Part shown: one piece after another, positions 1 to 10,860 of the stretch | Position numbering within the stretch: position 1 is the first letter of the stretch | Layout: the number at the start of each line of letters is the position of its first letter | Assembly: GCA_019925095.2 (NCBI GenBank) | Contig: CM034389.1 | Location: 15,816,435 to 15,880,434, forward strand | Direction: 5' to 3' | Length of the DNA stretch: 64,000 nt | Origin: Dendrolimus kikuchii | Taxonomy: Eukaryota; Arthropoda; Insecta; Lepidoptera; Lasiocampidae | Translations under genes and position numbers: made by a program | The notes under the pieces: model-generated | Told to the model about the DNA's origin: nothing | Databases searched by the model: none | Seen by the model: the letters and a program-made list of their open reading frames with translations, nothing else

Positions 1-1376
1 ATCGTATATAATATACGAATGATGCATTGTACTACGGCATTCCATGCGGCTTAACTTGGGTAGAATGTACTACTTTAGAGCATTATACATTTTTTATTGT
101 ATACGTTTACATAATATAACTTTGGATATTTCCAACATCGCGAAGAATAAACAAACCAATACATTATTACAGGCACAATGTATCAAAATTAATATAAGTT
201 AAATTCGTTTCCTTTCTCTGCAAAGAAAATTGATCCCAGAAGAATCGTAGATAGATAACACGTTATTATACACCAATACAAAGAACTTACAGACTAAAAC
301 TATATCTAGTTACGCACAACGGGTGGTCTTATCGCTAAAAAGCGGAGATGATAATGGCCATAGAGGTATATATACGTAACCTAAAGTACAATTACTTACA
401 TTTTAATAAAAAATACTTATATGATATCTATGCAGAAGTTTTATATGTTAAATACATATATCCTTTATATACATACCATACAAATACATATCTATGAATA
501 TATATAATCGTTTATAGGTGAATATATATATGTACATACATATGTTTAAATATAATCATATTCCAACGACAGGTACTATTTCCTGATCAGTTTTAAAATG
601 ACATTGTTTTAAAATCTTAAACTTCATTTGTTTTTATATACACCCATTATCTTAACATTAATAAAAGTTTTTCGCATGATTCTTGTTCGTTACTAAATAA
701 AATATTACAACTTATGCACAACTTTATAAGAAAACCTATCGTGCGTAACAAAAACAAATTACTTCTTCATCCACCTCCTAAAAGGAGCAGTTTATCTGAG
801 ACATAACCAATCCCCAAAAGGGCCGTTCTCACGACTAAGTATCGTCCCACGTGCTACATTCAGAAATATCGATCCTTGGAGCCAAGCTGATTATCAATAC
901 TAATATATAAATCTGAAAGTGATTTTATTACGATGTTTGTTTGTTCATTCTTTATGACCTTGGGAATTGAAGCAGGTCTTAATATAAGATTTATTATATA
1001 AGTACTTTGTAAAGTAGTAATGAACACAAAATTCTTCTTGTCAAAGAGTTTCGACGAGAAATAGTTTTGCGTTTTCTTCCTTTCACCTTTTCTCAATCGT
1101 TTGGGGTCGGACCAGTATTTCTTTTCCTTCCATGCTCCTCTATCGTTGGTGAACTGTACTAATCTAATTTAGAACGTAAGGAATTTTCTATACTTAGATA
1201 TTGTATCAATGTAGTAAGCACTATAATTACAAATCACAAAAAAATATAGCTGTCCAATACACTGATGAAACAATCTTTTAAACGTTCTGCTTTTTCTATG
1301 GAACCTTAAAAAAGAAATGTTAATGTAACATATTTTTGGTGAAGTTCTAATAGTTTATAAGCTATAAAAATCTTTA
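1..1376. other. AT-rich intergenic DNA, no gene seen
   Basis: AT-rich sequence with stops in all frames and no recognisable exon. A 78-codon minus-strand frame at 860-1096 has no homology I recognise and the composition of random AT-rich DNA. This stretch may lie inside the second intron of alpha-catulin. Confidence 0.5.
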
Positions 1377-1870
1377 AAAAAATTTTTTTTAACAAAAATA
1401 AATATTTATTTTTTGCGTTTTAGTTTGAAGTCGGTTTTGTTAATTTATTTTTTACTTTTTTGTTGCGCAAATACCTAAATAGCTTTAGAAATAATACATT
1501 AAGTGCCTGTAGGAATTGTAGTACTAGCACGCGTATACAAGATTGCTATCTCATTTCTCTATCTCTTTGATGTAGACGCTCATCAATAAGGGTTGCTCTC
1601 GATTTCACTGGGATCCATTCGTCAGATCCTGACCTGTTGACCATGGGAACACCTTAGGAGTATACACTTATGAATAAAGTAAAAAATGGAAACCGCTCCC
1701 AACTGACAAAGATATCTTGTAACAAAAAAGCCAGTTAACAATCTTCAACGTTTCTCTGGAATTCCTTGGGAACCACTCATCAGATTCTGACATAACAATG
1801 GAACCAATCCGGGAGTATACGATATATATAATTGACGGAGAAATCGAATAACGAACATTAAAAAAACATA
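1377..1870 (-). repeat. ACCGACTTC-ended repeat element, minus orientation
   Basis: Reads as the reverse complement of the element at 4690-5400. The end motif (GAAGTCGGTTTTG at about 1430) comes first, then a segment around GTTGCGCAAATACC. Two internal units follow (about 1600-1665 and 1755-1815), each carrying a 'GGGATCCATTCGTCAGATCCTGAC'-like core. It is a non-coding interspersed repeat with internal tandem units; the class is not known to me. Confidence 0.55.
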
Positions 1871-2141
1871 CATACTTGATAATTGAGAACCGTCTTTTTT
1901 TTAAGTTGGTTAAAAAGGAAGTATTAATGTAACATTTTTTCGTGGAAGTTCTAATAGTTTATAACAAACTACGACTAACATTTACACAAATAAATATTTT
2001 TCCTGATAGCAATATAGAAGTAAAATGATAAAACTTCAAATAGCGTGCCGAGGAGTATTTACCAGCTTTTCCGCTAGGCCTCGCGAACTTGAGAAATAAT
2101 ATTCGTGATAAACTTTCTCCATTCTATAAGTTCAGTAGTAA

Positions 2142-2322
2142 GCAACGTCACACGCCAGTTTAATGTGCTGCAGTATTATGAGCGCGTTAACGCTTAGATT
2201 CACTAGGGGGCAAATAGAGCAAGATGTTGCAGAAAATTTCCTCAAATATGTAGAACGTCCCGAAAAAAAATATCGCGGAACATTGTACATGTACTCGTGG
2301 TTGGAGCAGGGAAAAGCGACAT
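2142..2322 (+). pseudogene. Unidentified reading frame interrupted by a LINE insertion (left part)
   Basis: An open frame begins after an in-frame stop near 2139 and runs, with a possible ATG at 2163, into the 5' target-site duplication of the R1-clade LINE at 2323. Removing the LINE and one duplication copy lets the same frame continue from 3485 to a TAG near 3565, about 87 codons in all. I do not recognise the product. The residues on both sides (aromatic- and Gly-rich, with His and Cys) look protein-like. It could be part of an older transposon or a captured gene fragment. Confidence 0.4.
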
Positions 2323-2990
2323 ACCGTACGGTGTCCTTCGAAGTGGCCTCGCTACTCGCCGGATCCCCCCCATGGGACCTGGAAGCCAGGGTCCTGGCGT
2401 CACTGTATATGTGGCGCCAAGAGGCCCTGGCCAGGGGTACCAGACCCGCGCCTCGCGAGGTCGAGGCGTGCCGGTCGGAGCTCTGCCAGGTAGCCGTGGG
2501 GGTCTGGGAAGATCGCCTACGACGCCCCAGCGCGGGCCCCGCCACCATTGAGGCGGTGAGGCCCGTCCTGCACGAATGGCTAGGACGACGTCACGGCACC
2601 CTGACGTTCAGGCTGACGCAGGTCCTGACGGGGCACGGTTGCTTCGGAAGGTACCTGTGTCGCCTCGGCCGCGAGGCCACGCCAGGGTGCCATCATTGTG
2701 ACATGGGCGACGAGGACACGGCGCTGCACACTCTCCAGGAATGTCCAGCCTGGACGGAGCAGCGCCGGGAGCTCGTCGCCCTTACCGGATTTGACACCTC
2801 GCTCCCGGCCGTGGTACGCACCATGGTCGGGAGCTCCACCGGATGGGACGCCGTCTCCTCCTTCTGCGAGCAAGTTATGTTCGCGAAGGAGGAGGCGGAA
2901 CGGGAGCGTGAGCGTAATTCCCTGCTCCGCTCCCGCCAAAGGAGGACGCGCCGACGCCGGAGGTCAGACAGTGACCTTCGGCCGCCGTAA
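2323..2990 (+). pseudogene. R1-clade LINE ORF2, C-terminal fragment
   Basis: The frame opens at once after the 5' duplication (TYRTVS...) and stops at 2988-2990. It contains the post-RT region typical of R1-like ORF2: an SLLAGSPPWDLEARVLA segment, GTLTFR, GHGCFGRYL, then a Cys/His cluster CHHC...H...C of the zinc-knuckle type (about 2691-2755). The end is very Arg-rich. No reverse transcriptase or endonuclease domain remains, so it cannot act on its own. The ATG at 2163 belongs to the flanking DNA, not to the element. Confidence 0.85.
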
Positions 2991-3470
2991 GCGGGCGGCG
3001 CGGGTGGGGCCCCTAGGGGTATAGGGGTTCTCACTCACCCGCACATGCCGTCGAGATGAGAGCGCGAGTGTTCCGCGCGCGCTCATCTCTCTTCCCGTGG
3101 GGCGCGTTACAGACCGCCCCACGCATGGACTAGATTCAGTAGTAGCCGGGGGATACGTCCTCCGGCATAGGAAGAGGCCCAGTGAGGGGGGCCCACGCCT
3201 GCCAGGGCACGCGGAGTTGGGAATCCCGCATTCACGTAGCTCTGGCATAAGACGCAGGACGGAACACCCAGGGGTTTTAGTGGGTATCCCTAACTGGGGA
3301 GTGGCAATAGCGTGGCACCGGTTCTGACCGGGCACGCTAGTGCCACCCCCGATCTGGCGAATCCCACACTCACACGGGTCGCGAACATCCCCCCAGGCTT
3401 CTGTGCCTGTCCCGGCTTAGTCCTCAAACGGATTTCCCCTGGCCAAAAAAAAAAAAAAACAAAAAAAAAA
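2323..3470 (+). mobile_element. 5'-truncated R1-clade non-LTR retrotransposon, copy 1
   Basis: A GC-rich insertion in AT-rich DNA. It is flanked by a 14-bp direct repeat, GGGAAAAGCGACAT, at 2309-2322 and 3471-3484, and ends in an A-rich tail (3445-3470, one C inside). This is the signature of target-primed reverse transcription. The body holds the C-terminal part of an ORF2 (to 2990) and about 450 bp of 3' UTR. Everything upstream of the end of the reverse transcriptase is missing. The protein resembles copy 2 at 5588-8453 but clearly differs from it, so they are separate subfamilies. Confidence 0.9.
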
Positions 3471-3484
3471 GGGAAAAGCGACAT

Positions 3485-3567
3485 GTCCCGCGTCAGGTAA
3501 AATGTTGCATGACACGGGCAACGTCGCAAGTTTTGCTCGTCATGTTGGAGGACGTGTTGTCCACTAG
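3485..3567 (+). pseudogene. Unidentified reading frame interrupted by a LINE (right part)
   Basis: Continuation, in the same frame, of the open frame at 2142-2322 after the LINE and one target-site duplication are removed. It stays open for about 27 codons and ends in TAG. The frame agreement across the junction is the only support for coding origin; product unknown. Confidence 0.35.
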
Positions 3568-3664
3568 GGTATTGGTTTTACTGTGGCACAAAATAAATTT
3601 ATTTATTATATACATTTATTATATAAATACACAACATGAACAGAATAGAACTATAACGACATTA

Positions 3665-4640
3665 TATCACTAGGATACGCCCGCAACTTCGTCCATCCTT
3701 GGATTAAAATTCCCGCAGCATTCCCGGGATACAAAGTACCCTGCGGTGCTTTGTTTGTTTGCGGTATTAGAAAAGAATGTAAGCTATTATTTTAGTGAAA
3801 ACTGTGTCGGAATAAGCTAATTTTTATGCACCCGAACAACTGCAAACCGCTCCCGGGAAAATTTTGGCGGCATTCCCGGGATAAAAAATATCATCACATA
3901 AATCATCATCTCTATAAATATTATAAACGCGAAAGTTTGCAAGAATGTATGGATGTATGTTTGCTACTCTTTCACGCAAGAACTACTGAATGGATTTTGA
4001 TGAAACTTTACAATAATATAGCTTGCATATCAGAATAACACATAGGCTATAATTTATAAAGATATAGTGTGAATTATCCAAAATGTAACGATTTTCCATC
4101 ACCACGCGGATGAAACCGCGGGCGCAATTAGTATTACATAAATTTGCTATTGATCAGTGAAAAAAAAGTTTTTTTTAATCTGGCCACTTCAAATCGTTCA
4201 AATTTTCGGGATATAAAGTAGCGCAGACTTTAAGTCTAAGAATTTTCTCCTATCGGTCAGTGAAAACCGCATCGAAATCGACCTAGTAGTTTTTATGTTA
4301 ATCCCGAACAAACAAATAAAAAAGTAGCATCGTGTTATCTATTGCTTATATATAGTGTAAAAGAGTTTACCTCGCGGCTGTGCCGTGGGTCAAACACTGG
4401 TGCGTACTTCTTGTTTAAAGAGCAGGTTATATTTAAATACATTTTTATGTTAGTGCTATTTGCACCAGGAAGATTCACTCCATTTTATATCGCAAACTAT
4501 TCCATCTCCCGGCATGATAAGTATCTCTTGTCCACCCTCAGTATTAAAATTATATGTAAACCGAATTTCAGCCACATTGGTCCAATAGTTTTTCCGTGAA
4601 AGCGTACCAGACAGACAGACAGAGTTACTTTCGCATTTAT
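3665..4640 (+). repeat. Interspersed repeat with CGACTTCGTCC core and CCCG(C)GGGATTCC sub-repeats
   Basis: Starts near GGATACGCCCGCAACTTCG and contains several sub-repeats (about 3710, 3850, 4200) that each pair a 'TTCCCG..ATTCCCGGGATA' block with a 'GAAAAC..GTCGGAATAAGCTA' block. It ends near an (AGAC)n run and TTTCGCATTTATAATATTA at about 4605-4645. Related copies lie at 39905-40385 (plus), 41862-42150 (minus) and 49975-50388 (minus, end part). Probably a LINE/SINE-type retroposon; no coding capacity seen. Confidence 0.6.
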
Positions 4641-4689
4641 AATATTAACAGGGATTCCATTTATTTTTTAACTTATTTCAGAAAGGACT

Positions 4690-5400
4690 AGGTTCTCAAT
4701 TCGTCTGTATGTTTTTGTATGTTCGTTGCTTGATTTCTCCGTCAATTGTGAACCGATTTTCAAAACTTTTTAAAATCAAAAGTTTGTACTCCCGAATTAG
4801 TCCTATTGGTACCATATCAAGATCTGATAAGTGGATTCCAAGAAATTATAGAAACCTACGAAAATTAATAACAGACTTCTACGTAACACGATATCTCCGT
4901 CAATTATAAACCAATTTTAATTTTTTTTCTTTGTTAGTAAGTCTACACTCCCGAGGTGGTGCCATGGTCACTAAGTCAAGTTCTGGTGAGTGGATTTCAG
5001 GGAAATCGAGAGTAATCATTACTTATTACAGGACACCATGCGCCTAAATTCTTGGAAAAGAAGCTTGTATATGCGTGTAAGTATTACATATTCTACGGGC
5101 GCTTAATGTTTTTGTATGCACGTAATGCGATTTCTCTGTCTATTGTGGATCAATTTTCATTTTATATTATTTATTCGTAAGAGTATTGATCCAAGGTGTT
5201 CCCATGATTACCAAGTCAGGGTCTGATAAGTGCATCGCAGAGTAAGATAGTAACCTTGTATACGCCTGCCAGCAGTACAATTTCTACAAACGTTTAATAT
5301 ATTATGTCTAAAGCTATTCAAGGGCTTGCGCAACTAAAAAGTAAAAAATAATTTGCTTTTTAACAAGAACAAAACCGACTTCAACCTAAAAAGCAAAAAA
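4690..5400 (+). repeat. ACCGACTTC-ended element with three internal tandem units
   Basis: Three diverged units share a block like 'CCATGGTCACTAAGTCAAG' followed by 'TCTGGTGAGTGGATT', centred near 4810, 4975 and 5210. They are preceded by a 'GATTTCTCCGTCAATTGTGAACC' block. The element closes with GGGCTTGCGCAAC and ACAAAACCGACTTCAACC (about 5330-5400). The 1377-1870 repeat is the same design in reverse. Class unknown to me. Confidence 0.55.
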
Positions 5401-5487
5401 TAAATACTACGATTTTAAGATGTTGTAGAAAGAAGGCGGTTAAATATTTATTTTTTGCTTTTTAGTCTGAAGTCGGGTATGGTTTTA
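5360..5487. repeat. Hairpin formed by two ACCGACTTC ends
   Basis: The plus-strand end ACAAAACCGACTTCAACC plus AAAAAGCAAAAAATAAATA is followed about 60 bp later by its near reverse complement (TATTTATTTTTTGCTTTTTAG then GAAGTCGGG). Two element ends therefore face each other. A similar small hairpin lies at 62885-62980. Confidence 0.5.
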
Positions 5488-5587
5488 TTAAAAAAAAATT
5501 AAATGGCTTCAATGTTACAAACGCGGCATTTTTATAAGTTTATAATATTATAGATTGATGACCGTTGCGTTAGGCGCAGAGCACTTT

Positions 5588-7735
5588 CCGCCACGCGGAC
5601 ACGGCCAGTTTCCGCGCTGGTCCCTCGGTCGGCTCAATCCAGAGTTGGCTGAGGAGATGGCAATCGTCCAGAGTTGGGTCAATCCAGTCAATACCGGAGG
5701 TCCGGAGGTTCTGGCAGAGCGCATGCGCAAGGCCCTCGTAAGGGTTTGCGATGCAGCGATGCCTCGGTCGCGTCGGCCCCCGCAACGGAAGGCGGTCTAC
5801 TGGTGGACCGCAGAGATCGGCGATCTGAGGGAGGCAGCCCTCAGAGCTCGCCGGTCTCTTAGACGCTGCCGGCGCCGACAACCTCCGGATTATGTGGAGG
5901 AAAACAGTCTTGTCGGGGAGTATCGGGCTGCCAAAAAGGCTCTTCGGCTGGAGATCATCCAGTCGAAGACCCGGGCTCGGAAAGAAATGTTAAAAAGCCT
6001 CGACGGGGACCCCTGGGGGCGTCCGTACCAGGTAGCCCGTAAAAAGATGCGGTCTTGCACAACCCCGGTTACGGCGTCCCTCGAGGAGGGGGTCCTCAAT
6101 TCCGTCATTGATGGACTTTTTCCGGACCCGGGAGCCTTCACTCCCCCGGTAATGGGTCCTCCACATCCCGGTCCTTCGGAGACGGAGCCTCCCCTCGTCT
6201 CCAAGGAAGAATTAGAAGTGGCCCTGGAGCGCCTCCGGGGACGGAAGACAGCGCTGGGACCTGACGGGGTCCCGGGCCGGGCCCTCTTCCTGGCCGCTAA
6301 GCACCTACGCGGCCAGCTTCGGGAACTTTTCAATACCTGCATCAGGTCAGGCGTATTCCCGAAGCAGTGGAAGGAGGGCCGGCTATGCCTACTTCCGAAG
6401 GAGGGTCGCCCTCCCAACGATCTGTCCGCCTACAGGCCCATCGTCTTGCTCAACGAGGCGGCCAAGGTCTTCGAGAAGATACTCGCCGGCCGCCTCGTTC
6501 GTCACCTTGATTCGAATGGGCCTGGGCTCTCTGAGGCTCAATTTGGATTCAGAGCAGGGCGTTCGACGTTAGACGCCCTGAACGCACTACAGAGCCTCAC
6601 GAGAGAGGCGGAACACATGAAGGAGTCCGTCCTGGCGGTTTCTCTTGACATCAAAAATGCCTTCAACAGTCTCCCTCATGAGAAGATCAGGGCGGGGCTC
6701 CTGTCTCATGGAGTCCCCCCGTACCTCACGAGGCTGTTGGAGGACTACCTCCAGGACCGGTACATCCTCTGGGAGGGCGGCCGAGCTGGCCAGGTTATAG
6801 GTAGGCGACGCGTCTCGTGCGGCGTTCCACAAGGGTCGGTGCTGGGTCCAACCCTGTGGAACATTGGCTACGACTGGCTCCTCCGCGAGCCAGTCCTGCC
6901 CGGGATGGGGGTGCTCTGCTTCGCAGACGACACCCTCGTCACGGCCCGGGGCGGAACCTATGAAGAGTCTGTGGAGCTCGCCAACGCCGGAACGGCGTTG
7001 GTAGTTCAACGTATCCGGCGTCTTGGCCTGAGGGTCTCCCCTGAGAAAACGGAGGCCCTCATGTTCCGCAGACCACATAGACGTGCACCCCGGGACGCGT
7101 GCGTCACTGTCCAAGGTGTTGCGGTAGCGGTCAAGCCCCAGATGAAATATCTGGGGCTTGTCATCGATGGAACGTGGAGCTTCGGGGCCCACTTCACCCA
7201 GCTGGCCCCGAGGTTGATCAAATCCGCTACCGCCCTGGCCAGGCTTCTTCCAAACGTGGGAGGGCCGGGCGCGGCGGTGAGGAAATTGTACGCCGGCATC
7301 CTCCGGAGTATGGCACTGTACGGAGCCCCCGTATGGCGTCATGCACTACACCGGAAAAACAGGACCCTGCTGAGGAGGACTCAGAGGGTCCTGTCGGTGA
7401 GGTCCATACGGGGATACCGTACTGTATCGTGGACGGCGGCGACATTGTTGGCGGGTGATCCGCCCTGGGATCTCCAGGCGGAGGTGCTCGCAACAGTGTA
7501 CCGCTTCCGGCAGGATGCTCGGGCGAGAGGAGAGGTGCCGTGCCTGGCAGAAACTCGGATGATCAGGGCCCAGGCGACCGAGGCTCTGATCCGAATTTGG
7601 CAGAGGGACCTGGAGTCCCCAGAAGCTGAGATTGCGACGGTGGAGGCGATCCGCCCCCACCTAGCTCGTTGGGTCTCGCGGAAACGCGGGACCCTGACGT
7701 TTAGAGATACTTATCGGGCACGGCTGCTTTGGTAA
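5588..7735 (+). pseudogene. R1-clade LINE ORF2, reverse transcriptase region
   Basis: Codes for a reverse transcriptase of the R1 group. Visible blocks, in order: an RT-1 like AYRPIVLLNEAAKVFEKI, QFGFRAGRSTLDAL, SLDIKNAFNSLPHEKI, GVPQGSVLGPTLWN, the catalytic FADD box (near 6920), and a thumb-like segment followed by RGYRTVSWTAATLLAGDPPWDL. The open frame formally begins at ATG 5555, but its first 11 residues come from host DNA and the target-site duplication. The frame ends early at 7735 because of a frameshift just after the GTLTFR block; the rest continues in another frame. Confidence 0.9.
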
Positions 7736-8078
7736 GTATCTGCATCAAATCGCGGGACGGGAGCCCTCCCCGCAATGTCACGAGTGCGGCGCACTCCAAG
7801 ACACGGCGTTTCATACGCTCGTGGAGTGCGCCGCCTGGGGGCCCCAGAGGGCCCTCTTAGAAAACGTCGTTGGCTCTGTGAGCTCGCTTAGTAGCATGGT
7901 CGAGGCGATGCTCCAGGGCCAGCAATCCTGGCTTGCGGTTTCCTCCTTCTGCGAGTCCGTTATGGCGCAGAAGGAGGCCGCAGAAAGAGTTAGGGAGGAG
8001 GACGCGTACGCGGACCCCGTCCGCAGGAGGCGGACCGGCGGTCGAAGGCGCCGCTACGCGCATCTCCTCCTCCCATAA
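7706..8078 (+). pseudogene. R1-clade LINE ORF2, C-terminal part after frameshift
   Basis: Continuation of the ORF2 reading in a different frame. It starts with the GHGCFGKYL block that in copy 1 follows TLTFR directly. It includes a Cys/His cluster (CHEC...H...C, about 7777-7835), a WLAVSSFCESVM segment and an Arg-rich end, with a stop at 8076-8078. Compared with copy 1, a few bases are missing between TLTFR and GHGCF, which explains the frame change. The element is therefore inactive both by 5' truncation and by this lesion. Confidence 0.85.
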
Positions 8079-8469
8079 TTACCGTCACAGGGGGCCGCTG
8101 CTACGGGGGTAGCAGCGGACTTCCCCCCCCTGATTGATGAAGTGGGTCACTCTGCCACCGGGGTGGCCCAGTATTACCGAGCGTGGGGGCGTCACGGTGC
8201 AGTAACTCTGTTCTAGATCCCGTGGCGCCCCGTAAAAGCGCAGATACAGGGGCGCAGGTTTAGGTTTAGTGGGTAGTTTGGCGATCGGTTTCTCGCGACT
8301 GCTTCTGTTTGAAGCTAGCGTGGAGAACCGATCGCTGAGAGTCCCACACACCCTCGATGCATGCTTCTGCGCTGCATTTGGCTCTTCCCCCGAAAAGCCC
8401 GAGGACGGTGTCCAAAGACATTCCCCCTGCGTTATCAAAAAAAAAAAAAAAAAAGGCGCAGAGCACTTT

Positions 8470-10524
8470 GAATGAAAAATTGACCTCATCATTTGGAATG
8501 ATATAAAAAGGTACGGCTCGTCTTATCGAACTTTGATATTCACAATCATACAATGTAACACGGAACGAATAGAACAAATGATACAGATGTGGATGGATGG
8601 AAAGGCTTAGTCGTGTCCTCAAATTTTTTTGCCCTATGTTTTGCTTGGATCAGCTTATAAGATAACATTGTGAATCGGTTATACGGTATACCATAGTAAG
8701 TAGATATACCATACTTAGTTCTCAAAGACTGTTATTCATCAGAAGTAGTCTTGAAAGAATACTTTTGCATTTGAACCGTCGCGTCAGTCTTATTATATTA
8801 ATTTAGGGGTCTTTAAGTGAATAGTTAGTGTGCTCCATCTTAGACCGCGTCATTACTAACATTAGGTGAGACGGTGGTCAAATGCGAACCTATATAGGTA
8901 CACAAACTTAAAAAATTCTTAGTTTAATTAAAATAAAAAATGATTAAAGTGTATCTTTCAAATATATTGTAAAATCTAATTTTATAAAAGAAGCCTCTTG
9001 AGAGTTCCACGCTGGTCGTTGTTTTACAAATGTTTCACTTGGGCATTATGTAAAGAACTTCTAATCTAAGACTTTTCTCAATTTGCTCCTTGGTTGGATC
9101 GTTGGGGATTACAATCTATCTGTTACAAAGGATAGCCAGGCAAGCATAAAGATCTTATTTGGGCTCGGAGCCCCTGGCCATAATATACAGGGTTGCGGAT
9201 CTAGGCCGCTCTCGAGCACCGCATTATCACGGCATTATGCTGATGGGTGCCTCAGTTCTTGTCGACTCCGTGACGTCACATTTATGGCGGATTTGTGCCA
9301 ATAATGGCTTTACTATTCTTTTGATGAGAGCTTTTTTACTGGTTTATATACAGTTGAGTGTGGTAATTTGGACTTTCAAAACTTCTTTTATTATAAGAAT
9401 ACCGGATATAAAGCAGAATTTACATAAATATTATCATTTATTAACAAGAAACGCTCATTCGCTATCCTTTTTAAACACTAGTACATTGTGAATTGATGAA
9501 GATTTCGTAAATATCAACAAATTATAAATAGGTTTATTATTTTGTTAATATTTAATGTTAATGTTTAAATAAACATAAAATACTTAGCAAATTTAAAAAA
9601 TAATCTTATCTTTTCCTTTGTAATGTTGATAGTGATGATTATAAATTTTATGTCCACTGAAAAATAGATTGATTAAAAATCCACAATTATAAAGATTGTA
9701 TGTAGGTAATGGTGTTTTTTCTTATCGAATGAAGAAAACCTACATGGAGAGATTATAATTCTCCATGAAAAAAAATGTAACAAAAAAGAAACCGACTTCA
9801 AGGATTTTGATTTACTTTTTGATTATTATTTACTCTTAAGTGGCTTTCTTTTTTGATAGCAATTTTTTATTTTACACTTTAAGTTACATATTATAGTATC
9901 CCTAATAAGGTAGCTTCTCGAATGCGGAAATGAGAGCTATATGAAACAGAAACGTATTTAAAAAACGTTGTGTGAAGCTCAAAGCTAAATTATATGCACT
10001 TATGAACCTCACATAAGTGCCGCTAAATTTCACTAACAAACATGTCGTTATCATGGTAACGCAATAGGAGTTTCGATAGCACATGCTGGTCAATGAATAA
10101 ATGGTTATCAGTCGGTTCTGGCACTCGCCGGCCCCTGTCGTGGTGCGGCTCACGCATTTTGGTTTACAGAAAACCAACTGCTCGCCGGGACCTTCAGACG
10201 CGTCTCGCAGGACGTTTTTGTCGTTTGTTTTAGCAGTCCAATTCGTGTAAGTAAGTGCTTGATGAAAATAGTTTATTAAAATGATTACACCCGTCGTCTA
10301 ATTTCAGCAGGCAGCATTTTCGTCTGAATCTCAACGTCGATCGTCGATATTTTCTACATACGACAGATCTCATAACTCAATATGTGCTGTTTATCGTTAT
10401 CGATCTCCATTGTACGCCTTCCTAGTCCTATTCGAGTCTAGTACAGCACGTTATTGATCTTATTAAGGTATGTACTCGTTTGAGGATGTCATAAACTTAT
10501 CAATACATTTTCTATTTGAAATTG
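8470..10524. other. AT-rich non-coding DNA
   Basis: No gene recognised. A minus-strand frame at 9902-10177 contains a GC-richer block around 10100-10200 that may be an old transposon remnant, but I cannot name it. An ACCGACTTCAA motif occurs near 9791. Confidence 0.45.
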
Positions 10525-10860
10525 AGGAAGTTTCTGCTATATCTTCGGAATCCAAGGTTCGATAGCCATGAAATTTATATCAGACTACTATGAAAGTACA
10601 CTGAAGCCAATGCAAAAATCTTCAAAATTAGTTCAGAAACAAAAAAGTTACAGACGTCAATAACTACAACGTTTTCTACTTCATTTTTAGGAAATTCTGC
10701 TATATCTTCGGTACTCAAAGTCCTATACACATAAAATTTAGCATTTCTGTCTGATTTCAAGGATTTTTCTGCTACATCTTTAGAACCTAAAGTCCGATAA
10801 CAATAAAATTTATATAGGACTATTTCGAAGCTTCGCTGAGTCCAACGCAGAAAGAATCAT
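10525..10860 (+). repeat. Three diverged direct copies of a TTTCTGCTATATCTTCGG unit
   Basis: A block reading approximately TTTCTGCTATATCTTCGGAA, then 'CAAAGTCCGATA.C.ATAAAATTTA', occurs near 10530, 10690 and 10768. Spacing is irregular, so it looks like a decayed tandem array or an element with internal repeats. No coding potential. Confidence 0.5.

Larger units (their letters stand above)
5588..8453 (+). mobile_element. 5'-truncated R1-clade non-LTR retrotransposon, copy 2
   Basis: A GC-rich insertion flanked by a 16-bp perfect direct repeat, AGGCGCAGAGCACTTT, at 5572-5587 and 8454-8469. It ends in an uninterrupted run of about 18 A. It carries most of ORF2 from the endonuclease-RT linker to the C-terminus, then about 360 bp of 3' UTR; the 5' UTR, ORF1 and endonuclease are absent. 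The 5' end falls exactly after the duplication. The insert has no visible 28S rDNA around it, so this is not the classic rDNA-specific R1 site. Confidence 0.93.

Noticed and set aside
6587..7342. 251-codon minus-strand frame
   Set aside because: Antisense shadow of the R1-clade reverse transcriptase in GC-rich sequence.
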